DNA of 64,000 nucleotides from Eleginops maclovinus (lineage: Eukaryota > Chordata > Actinopteri > Perciformes > Eleginopidae): contig NC_086364.1 in NCBI RefSeq assembly GCF_036324505.1, forward strand, positions 15,826,648 to 15,890,647, in the 5' to 3' direction. Positions 15,137 to 26,213 of this stretch are shown piece after piece. Under the pieces are notes generated by a model. It was not told where the DNA came from. It did no database searches and saw only the letters and a list, made by a program, of their open reading frames with translations. The number at the start of each line of letters is the position of its first letter. Position 1 is the first letter of the stretch. The position numbers and the translations under genes were made by a program.

Positions 15137-16571
15137 TTACTGTCCATCAACCTTATCTGTGGGGAGAGAATAGAGTTGTTTCTCAGGATGTACATCACAG
15201 CCAATGCATCTTTACTTGGATGGTATCTACTCTAAGTTGTGTAATGCTAGACCTAACCAATGTAAACAAATAAATCATCAGGGAAATTGGTCTAGCATTG
15301 AAATACTATGATCAAAATGTGACATAAAGTCAATGTAAAATTGCTGTTGCAATAGCAGTGGCAGCCAGATGGTGTTGTGATATAGTCGGACGTACCTTTA
15401 GGGACGAACTTCAGTGAGCTGCTGAATATTCAGAAGCGAGACATGCCTTTGCCTGGCCCATCATTCACAAACTCATGGCCTAGTCCATTTCCACATTTCC
15501 CACATCGCACCTGGAAAAACACAGCAAAATCAGCCATTTATTTATCAATTCACTTTTTTATCTAAAGGTAGCTACGTACAGAAGATGATAATAGTGTTTA
15601 AACAAGTATGAAATGTGTTTTATAGCATTCTAACTGACAGGGTCCTCTGAAATAAGTATTTCTATTTTGTATTGATTGTACCTTATAGGCCCCAGGTCTC
15701 TCCTCTTTTTTGGACACACTGTCTTCATGGATGGTCTCTGTGAATGCTGGCCAGGGAGATGAGTGTTCGTACTTGGAGCGGCTGGTGAACAGCTGGTGAT
15801 CACACTTGGAGCAGACATAAACCCCTGAAGATTAAAGCATGGGAGATGATTGATGAAAAAAAAGAATGAGGCAATACCTATTTTAATAATGTTGTTATTT
15901 AGGATGGCTCAGACTTGATATAAAGTTAGTACCTATATATAAAGTCAATGGTTAGTGCTAACTTTTTTTCATAATAGTAATGACATTATACATAATGACT
16001 TGTTACAAACAAAAACACTGGCTCACATAGTGCAGAAGATAGTGGCTCTTATCAGTATTTGGTACAACATCTTTCAGAAAAAGCTAAAAAAACATTTACT
16101 TAATATAATAACTTTGTATTTGTTTAAGGTTGACATTTTTAACGGGGGAAAAAGTTCTTATTTGTTGTACACAACAACCAATTTTACAACATAGTTGTTG
16201 TGTAACCTGACCATGGGTTACACAACTTACCACATTGTTTCATAATTTCCACATCCACACATTTAGTTTTCTGTGATCTGATGAATCGGGTTAATCTTAC
16301 TATTTATAGGTGTTTCAGTGGCTAAAGCATTAAAGGCTACAAGTGCAATATTAGACAGATATGCACTGCCGCTGATGTATTATTAAGCGTTACATGGAGT
16401 AGTTAGCTAACAGTGGCTAGCTAGTTATCGTTAATTTTACTTTAGCCAAACATTCTTTAAACAGTGCAACTTATCAAGCAGACAGTTCTATAAAGTACAC
16501 AACGATGAATATATACCTGGTTTAAAATGGTCTTTATAGACCTCTCCTCCGAAGAAACTGCAGAACGACAT
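15137..16571 (-). CDS. msrb1: methionine-R-sulfoxide reductase B1, selenoprotein, tandem copy A
   Basis: Complete four-exon gene: 16571-16517, 15824-15682, 15510-15396 and 15156-15137, 110 residues with selenocysteine. It reduces protein methionine-R-sulfoxide in cytosol and nucleus. The N-terminus [12 protein letters not shown] is nearly identical to the mammalian enzyme and contains resolving Cys4. Exon 2 carries zinc pair CSKC and [17 protein letters not shown]. Exon 3 carries CGKC, GLGHEF and [13 protein letters not shown], with the TGA codon at 15432-15430 (residue 93; human Sec95). The last exon adds DKVDGQ. All splice sites are GT..AG and frame-consistent. This copy is closer to the mammalian protein than copy B (for example SLKFVPK versus SLTFIPK), so it is probably the more conserved of the pair. 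It lies head-to-head with zinc-finger gene 1, 677 bases apart. Confidence 0.95.
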
Positions 16572-17248
16572 GTCTCTGCTCTCCGGGCAATGTTTAGTAA
16601 AACTTATGTGATCACAGGGACGCTCTGCCGGCAAACAACAATACATCCGGTTTGAAATTCCGTCCTTCAAAGTAAAACCAGAGAACTTTAAAATGTGAAG
16701 ATAAAACGTGCCCCACAATCAGAGACTGTTACAGTTTGTTCGCAATTCATAGATATAAATATGTATGTATTTATTATAAAACGCTATTATGACTTACATA
16801 ATTACATGTTCAACTCAAAACTAACTTGTAGTAAATATAGTAATCAAATGATCATTAAATTGCCTAATTCATAAATCAACGTACTTATTATTTTGGTCAT
16901 GGTTTCGATAACAACACAATATTCACAACTACTTTGATATAATGAAGAAAGCACAAAAGACATGAAAGTGGACAAGAGTTCTGGTGTAAATCTCTTACTT
17001 GATCAATCCCAAGGAGGCCATTTATGCAATTTATTTTCAAAAAAGATGTCGCTTTCATTTTGGTGTTGTGAGTGCCCATTGTTGTGACTGATAAAGTACA
17101 TTTTGTTTTGAAAGGTTCAAACCGGAAGTCATTTAGTGGCTGCTAGCGGATAACTAGCTAGAGGGTTTAGGCTAGGTTAGCTACGCTTGTCTCCTTGCTT
17201 TCTTGCAATAATCGTCAATATTTTTGTGCTATAAGCCTCTCCGGAAAC
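16572..17248. promoter_or_regulatory. shared upstream region of msrb1 copy A and zinc-finger gene 1
   Basis: A 677-bp divergent intergenic region. It should hold both promoters. It is AT-rich in the middle, with no TATA box I would rely on. The bidirectional role is inferred from position only. Confidence 0.45.
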
Positions 17249-19004
17249 ATGGACGCCGCAATGTTTCAACTGAGGTCGTTTGTGCATCAGCGGCTGTTCA
17301 CTGCGGCGGAGGAGATTCTCCGAGAGGTGGAGAAAACCATAAAGTTAGCTTTCGATGAAGGTCCATCAAAAGATGAGGCTGGACGTCTGCAAGACCTGCG
17401 AATGAAAGCAGGTTTGGGGCTCCTGTTAAATTATTTTTTGAAGAAGCTGGTTGGTTAAGTGTACCCTCCGTATAAGGCTCTGTCCAACTTGCTTGCTTTG
17501 AGGATAAACAACTGTACAATGGGATTTTTTAAAAAAGGCTTTCCTTAGGGCAGACATTAATTAAGGTTTTTGGCATCTTTAACAGTGAAATGCAGGATGG
17601 GGCCTCCAAAGGCAAAAGCAAGTCATACAAATGTACTGTATTGTAATTCATACTCCTGCACGATCCTCAAAGTAATCTTACTCATGATCTCACAGCAGCA
17701 CAATGGACAACTTCTCCTTTCAAATTGTAGTTTCTCATATGAAATACTTTATTAAAAAATGTACTTAAATTCGAAACTGAACAGACTGTTGGGTAACTTT
17801 TTCATCTAATACCTTTGCAGCTGCAGAGCCTTCACTGACCAGCAGCACAGTGGAAAGTGAAGATGAGTGTGATGCTCGACTGCTGCAGGAGAACCAGGGA
17901 CCCTCAACACCAGAAGAGTCTAATTTTAATGCAGAGACCCCAGGACCCTCTCAAACAAGCTTTGATCCGGACAATAATGACTGGAACTACTGCTCGGTTC
18001 AAACAGACTTCAAGATGACAGAGATTAAAGAAGAGCAGGAGGAACTCTGGGATGACAGTCAAACACAGGAGATGTATTTGTCTTCTGAAATTGTGAAAAG
18101 TGAGCAAGATCAGCCAGAGGCTGAAATATCATATGAATTGCAGCCAGTTTCTTCAGACTGCTCTGCAGCCCAGAGTGATAACAATGACAGTGATGATGAG
18201 TGTGTGAAAAGCAAAGGAGAACAGACAATGAAACAGAACAAAATGATATTCCCAGGACAAAGTGGCAGCGTTAATGAGGAAGACCCAGCATTATTGCCCC
18301 ATGACAAAAGTTCTGCTAAAAGTGGAAAAAGAGGTCGATGTTGCCATTTTTGTGGCAAGGGATTCCAGTATGTAGGCTCTTTGATGAAGCACATAAAAAC
18401 CCACGAGAAGACAACTGATTGCACAGTTTGTGGGATGAAATGCCAGTCTAAACCAGAGCTGATAGCTCATTTGAAAAGTAATCACAACAAAACATGTTTT
18501 TGCGGTGTTTGTGGAAAGACTTTTGACAAACTACGTTCCCTCCGGCTGCATGAAAAAATTCATAAAGACATGAAAGAGTTTGTCTGTCAAGACTGTGGCA
18601 AGATATTTTCCCAGAAAGTGCATCTGAGTGTTCATATGAGGACACACTCTGGGGAGAAACCATATCACTGTGATATTTGTGGAAAAGCATTCAGTCAGAG
18701 CACTTACCTTACAATTCATAAAAGAAGTCACTCAGGAGAGAAACCGTTTCATTGTAGCCTGTGTGGTAAACTTTTCAATACAAGCAGTCATCTTAAAACG
18801 CATATGCGATACCATACAGGAGAAAAACCTTACCCGTGTGATATTTGTGGTAAAAGTTTTCGCCAAAGCGGGCAGATGACTACACATAGGACCATACATA
18901 CAGGAGAGAGGCCCTATGGCTGTCATATTTGTGGTATAAGATACAGGTATGCACCTGGTCTAAAGTTGCACCTGAAATCTCATGAAAAGGCAGCCACTGA
19001 GTGA
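17249..19004 (+). CDS. C2H2 zinc-finger protein, cluster gene 1
   Basis: Two coding exons, 17249-17411 and 17821-19004, about 448 residues; a presumed nuclear DNA-binding regulator. Exon 1 encodes the short helix-forming leader common in teleost zinc-finger genes, MDAAMFQLRSFVHQRLFTAA followed by EEILREVEKTI. Exon 2 starts with an acidic, Ser-rich linker containing CSVQTDFKMTEIKEEQEELW, then eight C2H2 fingers from about residue 218 to the C-terminus. The middle fingers have typical linkers (HSGEKP, HTGEKP). The second finger (DCTVCGMKC) has a shorter, atypical core but keeps all four ligands. The acceptor is a duplicated CAG (GCAGCTGCAG), so two isoforms differing by two residues are possible in the same frame. 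AATAAA lies at 19196. The gene is intact. Target unknown. Confidence 0.85.
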
Positions 19005-19832
19005 AGACTGTTACCATTAACCAGGCAGACCATGTTGTAAGCTAAAATACAAACATCAACAACATTCTTGACCCAATACAGCTGACATTGTGAGTGTATT
19101 GCTTAACTGCTCATATGTCTGTATATTTAATGCAATGGCATTGTGCGGGTTGGTTATAAGGGTAGCAAGACACCTAACATTAAACTCGAAAATTCAATAA
19201 ATGCATTTCATAAACATTTACATTCTTGGTTTGTGGGGTTTATTGTCACAAATGTGAGTGAGTATGTTTTTTTTTCTTTCCACTATAATCCCAATTATCA
19301 TTTGAATACTTTGCTATGATTCCTACATACAGGTTCAACAGTTTAAAGGAGGATAACTACCACAGACTGAAGGTATTCATGGCACGATCAAGGTTTAAGA
19401 ATAAAGGTTTTCAATCCATACTATATACATATATAATGGGGATAAATCAATAAAATCTGTCAACTTCAAGAGATGTAGCTCCAAGTCCTAAACCAAAACA
19501 GACCATTAAGAGTGATTATAATGAGGGAGTTATTAAAGGAAAGAATAAGAATGCAATTTATAGACAAATTAAGTAAGCTATGATCGTTTATATAATGCAG
19601 ATGTGATTTCTTCCCTTCTCAATGCAATGTGAGTCTACACACGCCGACCCACTAGATGGCAGTATGCTACTTTGAAGTTGGTTCGCCATCCGACAATAAA
19701 CTCGAAGAAGAAGAAGCAACCGTTGGAGCTTCTTGTTAATACTTCTATGGTTTATGCTAGGTTAGCCACGTTTATCTTCCTTCTTTCTGAAACTATTGAT
19801 CATATTAGTGTGCCATTACTAAATCTGGAGGC
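19005..19832. other. spacer between zinc-finger genes 1 and 2
   Basis: Contains the gene 1 polyadenylation signal (AATAAA at 19196-19201) and the presumed gene 2 promoter. No other open frame of note. A perfect CTCF-core consensus lies at 19649-19662. Confidence 0.5.
19649..19662 (+). promoter_or_regulatory. candidate CTCF site
   Basis: CCACTAGATGGCAG matches all 14 positions of the commonly used core consensus CCASYAGRKGGCRS. It lies 170 bases upstream of the start of zinc-finger gene 2. Such motifs can also occur by chance or in repeats. Confidence 0.35.
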
Positions 19833-22631
19833 ATGGAAACAGCTCTGATTCAGCTGAGGCTGTTTGTTCATCAGCGGCTGTACAGAGCAGCGGAGGATAT
19901 CCTCGGAGAAGTGGAGAAAACCATAAAGTTAGCTTTGTTAGCGGACGGTGGTACCGACCTATTTGAAGAGGACGCTGGAAGTCCGCCACCACCGCTGGAC
20001 CTGCGGAAGAAACCAGGTTTGGGACTCATATTTAGTGGTGTTAAGTAACTCACTACATTTACTCGAGTACTGTTTTGTGGGACCTGTACTTTACTTGAGT
20101 AATTTGATTTGTTGCTACTTTGTACTACTACAATTCAGAGGTAAATAGTGTACTTTTATTTTATAAACTGTATTTGTTTTATATAGCACCTTTCATGCAA
20201 GATGCAGCTTTAGTGCTTTACAGAGCCAAATTAATTAAAAGCCAAAAAAAAAAAAATAATAGACCTTTTTAATTTACTTTTTAAAAAATCCAAGAGAGTT
20301 TGCTGTTGTAAAATCCAATGATCCAAAGATCTAAGATCCAAATTATACCTTTAGTTATTTTGCAGATTTGGATTAAGGATGTGAAATTGAATTAACAATT
20401 AAATAAAACTTCAAATCTGGAGTAAATGCACACGCTACCTTGCATTATGCAAATCAATTCAAATGAGCTGCACCATCACCTGCTTTGATAAACACATGAA
20501 TGCATCAGTAATTATAATCAAAACATATGATGTACTCATTATGCAGATTGGTCTATTTCAGAATAATATACAACTTATTCTGAAATTGTCCAATCTGCAT
20601 AGTGAATACTTGGACTTTTGGAACTTTAAATCATATTTAATATTCCATTCCTCCAACACCTAACAATATCCTACTGTATAGTACAACTTAGATCTGTGTT
20701 TATTTTGTATGTATATTTTAGACATTTGTTTTTATTGCTATTTTATTTTTTATTGAGCTTTTTTATTCTATCTATCTATCTGTAAGTAAAGCTTGATGCC
20801 AATACTTTGTTCTTTTACTTAAGTAAGACTTTGAATGCAGGACTTTTACTTGTAACAAAGTATTCCTGCTACTTTTACTTAATCTGAGTACTTGTAGCAA
20901 CACTATCAGACGCAGTTAGTTAGGAGAGATTGCCCATGCACATTTTAGTTTGGTTTGTTTATTGTAGAAAAGTATTTACTCTAAATTAGGGTTTCCGCTT
21001 TCAGGTTATTTTTTGTTATCCTGTATTCTACTGAATATTCCGTTGATTAGTCCAGTAACTGAATAAGAAAAACGTTTGCTTTTTAAAAGAGCAATAGTAA
21101 ATGTATAAACGAGTAAATGAAACAGTTGTATTCAATCCAAATAAATTAACTAACTGGTTTTTCGTTTATTCAAGTGCAATTTTACATTCTGAATGATAGA
21201 CATTTTCTAGTGCAGAAAAATAAGATTTGTATGCTTTAGAAAGGCATTTTATGCTACTCCCAAAAAAGTACTAATTACAACTGATTAAACTGTGATGATA
21301 TGTTGAATTTCAAAAGTTTAAAAAAAAAGATTTCAAGTAATTGCGTTGCTCAAATTTCTCGGGAAAATTGTTTAAACTCTAATATAAATGTAAACATAAC
21401 ATGTTGGTTAACTTTTCCCATTTTTCTTGCAGTTGTAGAGCGTTCACTGACCAGCAGCACAGTGGAAAGTGAGGAAGATGAGTGTGATGCACCACTGCAG
21501 GAGAACCCAGGACCCTCAACACCAGAAGAGTCTAATTTGGATGCTGAGATACCAGGACCCTCAACACCAGAAAAGTCTGATTTTAATGCTGAGATCCCAG
21601 GAACCTCTCAAAAAAGTGCAGATCTGGACAATAATGATTGGAACTACTGCTCAGTTCAGACAGACTATGAGCTGACAGAGATAAAAGAAGAGCAGGAGGA
21701 ACTTTGGGATGACAGTCAAACTGAGGAGATGTATTTACCTTCTTCTGTAATTGTGAAAAGCGAGCAAGATCTGCAAGAGGGAGAAATATCATATGAACTG
21801 GAGCCAGTTTCAGACAGCTCTGCAGCCCAGAGTGAGAACAGTGACCGAGATGAGGAATTGGTGAACAACGAAGGAGAACAGACCAACACAAATATAAGTG
21901 AAGGGCAAAGTGAAATGCCTGAAGAGAAAAACAAAGCTAAAAGTGAAAAGGGTCGCAGCTTTTGTCATTTTTGTGGCAAGGGATTCCAGTACATTGGCTC
22001 TTTGATGAAGCACATAAAAACACATGAGAACAATTTCGATTGCACTGCTTGTGGGATGACCTGCCAGTCTACCCAGGACCTGATAGTTCATGTTAAAGAT
22101 TGTCACAACGAAACATGTTTTTGTGAAGTTTGTGGCAAGATTTTTGCCAATATGCGTTGTCTCCGGCTGCATGAAAGAATACACGGGAGCATTAGCATAA
22201 AAGAGTATGTCTGTCAAGAATGTGGTAAGACTTTTTATCGCAGAGAGCATCTGATTGTGCATGTGAGGACCCATTCTGGAGAGAAACCCTATCACTGTGA
22301 TGTTTGTGGAAAAGCATTCAGTCAGAGCCAGAACCTTACAATTCATAAAAGAAGTCATTCAGGAGAGAAACCGTATCAATGTGGCCTGTGTGGCAAACTT
22401 TTTAATACTAGCAGTCATCTTAAAACACACATGAGATACCACTCAGGAGAAAAACCGTATCAATGTGATGTTTGTGGTAAACGTTTTGGCCAAAGCGGAC
22501 AGATGACCAGACATCGAACCACGCATACAGGAGAGAGGCCCTATGGCTGCCATATTTGTGGAATGAGGTACAGGTTTGCCCCTAATCTGAAAGTCCACAT
22601 CGAAACTCATGAAAAGGCAACCACTGAGTAA
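19833..22631 (+). CDS. C2H2 zinc-finger protein, cluster gene 2
   Basis: Two coding exons, 19833-20016 and 21433-22631, about 460 residues; the closest relative of gene 1. Exon 1 encodes METALIQLRLFVHQRLYRAA and EDILGEVEKTI, the same leader, plus a short Pro-rich end. Exon 2 has the same acidic linker, with one internal duplication of the unit STPEESNLDAEIPGP, and eight C2H2 fingers ending KVHIETHEKATTE. The splice phase (G at the end of exon 1) equals gene 1. The intron is 1.4 kb because it hosts a non-autonomous transposon beginning 16 bases after the donor. AATAAA at 22881. The open frame continues upstream of the acceptor, but that part is intron: the exon-1 leader and homologous acceptor in gene 1 define the true structure. 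No damage is visible. Confidence 0.85.
20033..20905 (+). mobile_element. degraded non-autonomous DNA transposon (MITE-like)
   Basis: The left end reads TAGTGGTGTTAAGTAACTCA and continues with TACTCGAGTACTG and GTACTTTACTTGAGTA. The right end reads ACTTTTACTTAATCTGAGTA, then ends in GCAACACTA, an imperfect inverted copy of the left terminus. I recognise these ends from a family very abundant in percomorph fish. No transposase is present. It occupies most of the zinc-finger gene 2 intron. Related fragments occur at 39332 and 42708. Confidence 0.7.
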
Positions 22632-23344
22632 AAACAGGCAGGCTTCTGACATCCGTTAGATTCTTTTTAAAGAATAACTCCTTGAACTCTAACATATTTA
22701 GATTGAGTGCAAGTATGTTCATAATTGTCTTTAAGGTTTCTATGTATGTAAATAGGAAGGCTGAAGATTGTCACTTTTAAGCTGGTGCAATTTTTGCCAA
22801 GACTGTTTCATGTGTTTATTTTTGCATATTGTTCTGTGTAATGTCTTTCTATACTGAAATCATATTCCAGCATAAGGAACAATAAAGTTTAGTATCCTGC
22901 CATTCACCTTATAGTAGCCTGTTCATCTTTTTCTGCCTGTGGACACCAAGTTAGAATATAAACACCACTATTATCCTTCCTTCAGTCTGTCAGAACATCA
23001 AATAGGCTACTCCTTTGTTTCAAACTAAAGTCTATCTCTATTATTACAAGGCCATAACTAGCAAGAAGGTGTTACTTGGTGCAGATGTTATGGAAGGAAC
23101 ATTTTGTTCCAAAGTTATGGCTTGACAAAGTGAAGTCCTTTAACTACATGTATTTTTTTAAACAACTGCTTCTTGGGTTCATTTTTTAAGAGAACTTTGT
23201 AAATCTGAAATATATATATAAGAACCAAATTATATTTGCTGTATAAAAAGTTGAATCCAATTAAAGCATATTGATTATATGGATTTCCTTGGTTTTTAAC
23301 AGCTCCAACTCAAGGGTTATGCTGTTGTTGAATTTAAGTAATTT
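22632..23344. other. spacer between zinc-finger genes 2 and 3
   Basis: AT-rich sequence with the gene 2 polyadenylation signal at 22881-22886. I see nothing else. Confidence 0.5.
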
Positions 23345-24094
23345 ACATTTTACCAACCAGTAAATATACATTACATTCATGTTAATATATTAACAGAAAA
23401 CACAATAAACATAATCCATATTTCATGATCGACGCTGAAAGACACCCAGAGTGAGTCATCTTGATCTCAATATAAGATCTTTGTAACGGTCGTCAAACGT
23501 TTGCTTCTGTGTGGAACGTTCTCTTCCGGTTCTGTCCTTTTTACTTTTATAACCGTATATATACATTCTATGCTGAAATAACACCAGCATTTCTTTAGCA
23601 CAGATATTGTTTCCACCATATCTGTGCACCGAGGACGCCACAATAATTCAGCTGAAGCACTTTGTTCATCAGCGGCTGCAGGCAGCGTCAGAGGAGATCC
23701 TCGAAGAGATGGAGAAACAGATAAAGTTAGCTTTAAACGGAGCAAACATTCAAAGACCAAAACAAGAGAGCTACAGTCATCAGGAAAATCTGCACCATCT
23801 GCGTCAAATATCAGGTTTGCTTCATGGTGCCTTTACTCTGGAATAACTGTATCATATTTTATTTAAATAGCCCAACAGAACCTTACACATTTGTCTCTAA
23901 GACCCCTGATGTGCACACGTGGAAACCCCACATTACTGTCTCAGGACAGATGTGAATATACAGACCTCTTCAGCATTATCATTTTCTCTTGTTTTATTAT
24001 TTATAGGTATGTCTTCGAGTTAAATTATTTTTAAATTATTTTTTATTATTGTATTCTATAAACTACTGACAAGTTTTCTCTGTGTTGGAATTCA
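23345..24094 (+). repeat. tandem duplication unit 1 (first exon of zinc-finger gene 3)
   Basis: A 750-base unit repeated immediately at 24095. By eye it differs from unit 2 by two substitutions (C23658/T24408, and one in CTTCGAG/CTTTGAG) and a 4-base length change in a T-rich stretch. It includes about 260 bases of upstream sequence and a copy of the first exon (about 23608-23814, donor TCAG|GTTTGC). Both breakpoints share the 4-mer ACAT. Confidence 0.97.
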
Positions 24095-24840
24095 ACATTT
24101 TACCAACCAGTAAATATACATTACATTCATGTTAATATATTAACAGAAAACACAATAAACATAATCCATATTTCATGATCGACGCTGAAAGACACCCAGA
24201 GTGAGTCATCTTGATCTCAATATAAGATCTTTGTAACGGTCGTCAAACGTTTGCTTCTGTGTGGAACGTTCTCTTCCGGTTCTGTCCTTTTTACTTTTAT
24301 AACCGTATATATACATTCTATGCTGAAATAACACCAGCATTTCTTTAGCACAGATATTGTTTCCACCATATCTGTGCACCGAGGACGCCACAATAATTCA
24401 GCTGAAGTACTTTGTTCATCAGCGGCTGCAGGCAGCGTCAGAGGAGATCCTCGAAGAGATGGAGAAACAGATAAAGTTAGCTTTAAACGGAGCAAACATT
24501 CAAAGACCAAAACAAGAGAGCTACAGTCATCAGGAAAATCTGCACCATCTGCGTCAAATATCAGGTTTGCTTCATGGTGCCTTTACTCTGGAATAACTGT
24601 ATCATATTTTATTTAAATAGCCCAACAGAACCTTACACATTTGTCTCTAAGACCCCTGATGTGCACACGTGGAAACCCCACATTACTGTCTCAGGACAGA
24701 TGTGAATATACAGACCTCTTCAGCATTATCATTTTCTCTTGTTTTATTATTTATAGGTATGTCTTTGAGTTAAATTATTTTAATTATTTTATTATTGTAT
24801 TCTATAAACTACTGACAAGTTTTCTCTGTGTTGGAATTCA
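24095..24840 (+). repeat. tandem duplication unit 2 (first exon of zinc-finger gene 3)
   Basis: Second, 746-base unit, nearly identical to 23345-24094. Its exon copy (about 24358-24564) is the nearer one to exon 2 and would be the default partner in splicing. The only coding difference seen is His to Tyr in the conserved leader (QLKHFVHQR becomes QLKYFVHQR). Confidence 0.97.
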
Positions 24841-26213
24841 ACATACACTGGAATGGCTGCTATATATGTAGAGATAAAGATTTGAGAACAATTTAGAGTG
24901 ATCTCTTATTTTTTTTTCCAGATCTGTATATTGTATCTACAGCACAGGTCAAACTTACAAAAACTACTTTTGCAGATATAATAATGCTATTTGCAAAAGG
25001 TTCGTACTACAACTAACTTCTGAAAAATGTTTCAAGAAATAAGAGAAACACTTACCTACAAGTCTACCTCTTTTGAATGCCTGATTCTCACTGTTCATGT
25101 AAGGGGAAGTCAATCGTGGGCACTGGGCAGGCATCAAAGTTAAGGCACAAGATCAAAAATAAAGCTGTGTGGATTCATTGAATCTGGATTATAATTATAA
25201 TTGAGTTTTCACTAATTATCAACTGTAACGCAACAAGGCCTGCTTTTTTTGTCTCCTTTGTGGCTGCAGAACCTCCACTGCCTGAAGAGGAAGTCCTGCA
25301 GGAGACCTCGATGAAAGCAGAGTCTAACCTGAGCGCGGCTGAGTTCCCAGTCCTCTGTCAAACCAGTGAGGATACAGACAACAAAGATGGGAACTATTGC
25401 TTGGCTCAGACAAACAAGATGTCAAATATAAAAGAGGAGGAAGAGGAAATCGCAAATGACACTCGGGGACCTGAAATAATTGTACCTTCTCTTGAAGGTG
25501 TGAAAACTGAGTTTAAAGTGTCTTGTGAATTGCAGCCAATCTCTTCAGACTGCTCTGCAGCTCACAATGACAGCAATGAAGGTGACGAGGAGTTGCTTCA
25601 GAACAAAGGAGCACGGACAAAGAAGAAGGGGCGAAAAAGGAAGACCTTGCAAAAACTAAATGGAAGCACTAAGCAGAAGGGCGCAGCAGTGTTGCCTGAT
25701 GGAGGTTCTTCTGCTAAAGGTCAAAGGGAGCGAAGAGATTGTCCTATTTGTGGAAAGACTTTCCAGAACATGCGTTCCTTCATGGAGCACATTAAAAAAC
25801 ACAGAAAGATGAGTGAATCCACGAAGAAGCTTTTAAGGCATTTGCAAAATGCTCACAACCAAAGGCTATGTTGTGATGTTTGTGGCAAGAAGTTCGCTAA
25901 CCCTGGGTGTCTTCAATTACATTTAAGAATACACACAGGGACTAAAGACTTCAAATGTCGAGACTGTGGGAAAACATTTGTCCAAAAAGCGCAAATGATT
26001 GTGCACATGAGGATCCACACAGGGGAGAAGCCATATCACTGTGATCTGTGTGGGAAAGCATTCAATCAGAGACACTGCCTTACTGTTCATAAACGAACAC
26101 ATACAGGGGAGAAACCTTATTCCTGTGCGACATGTGGGAAAGCATTTTACACCCATGGTCATCTTAAAGCACACATGCAGCGTTTCTACGGGACAAAAGC
26201 CCTCATCATGTAA
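24357..26213 (+). CDS. C2H2 zinc-finger protein, cluster gene 3, possibly decaying
   Basis: Exon 1 (about 24358-24564, or its twin 23608-23814) and exon 2 (25270-26213) splice in the same phase as genes 1 and 2. The leader is recognisable ([19 protein letters not shown]), but the codon aligned with the start ATG is GAG in both exon copies, and a TGA lies upstream. The first in-frame ATG (24459) falls inside the leader helix. Exon 2 encodes an acidic linker and five C2H2 units. The second finger of the paralogues is reduced to [17 protein letters not shown], with both cysteines gone. The last unit loses its terminal histidines through a frameshift near 26185, ending at a TAA at 26211. Remains of one more finger (SCNICGK, then CQSRQLKRHN) follow in other frames up to about 26280. 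AATAAA at 26944. It may make a shortened protein or be a young pseudogene. Confidence 0.6.

Noticed and set aside
21300..21432. N-terminal extension of zinc-finger gene 2 from the open frame beginning at 21300
   Set aside because: It lies upstream of the acceptor TTTCTTGCAG and resembles nothing in gene 1, whereas the exon-1 leader at 19833 fits perfectly in phase.
23456..24510. Paired minus-strand open frames of 61 and 97 codons repeated at 750-bp spacing
   Set aside because: They are antisense shadows of the duplicated first exon and its upstream sequence; the repetition comes from the tandem duplication, not from a gene family.
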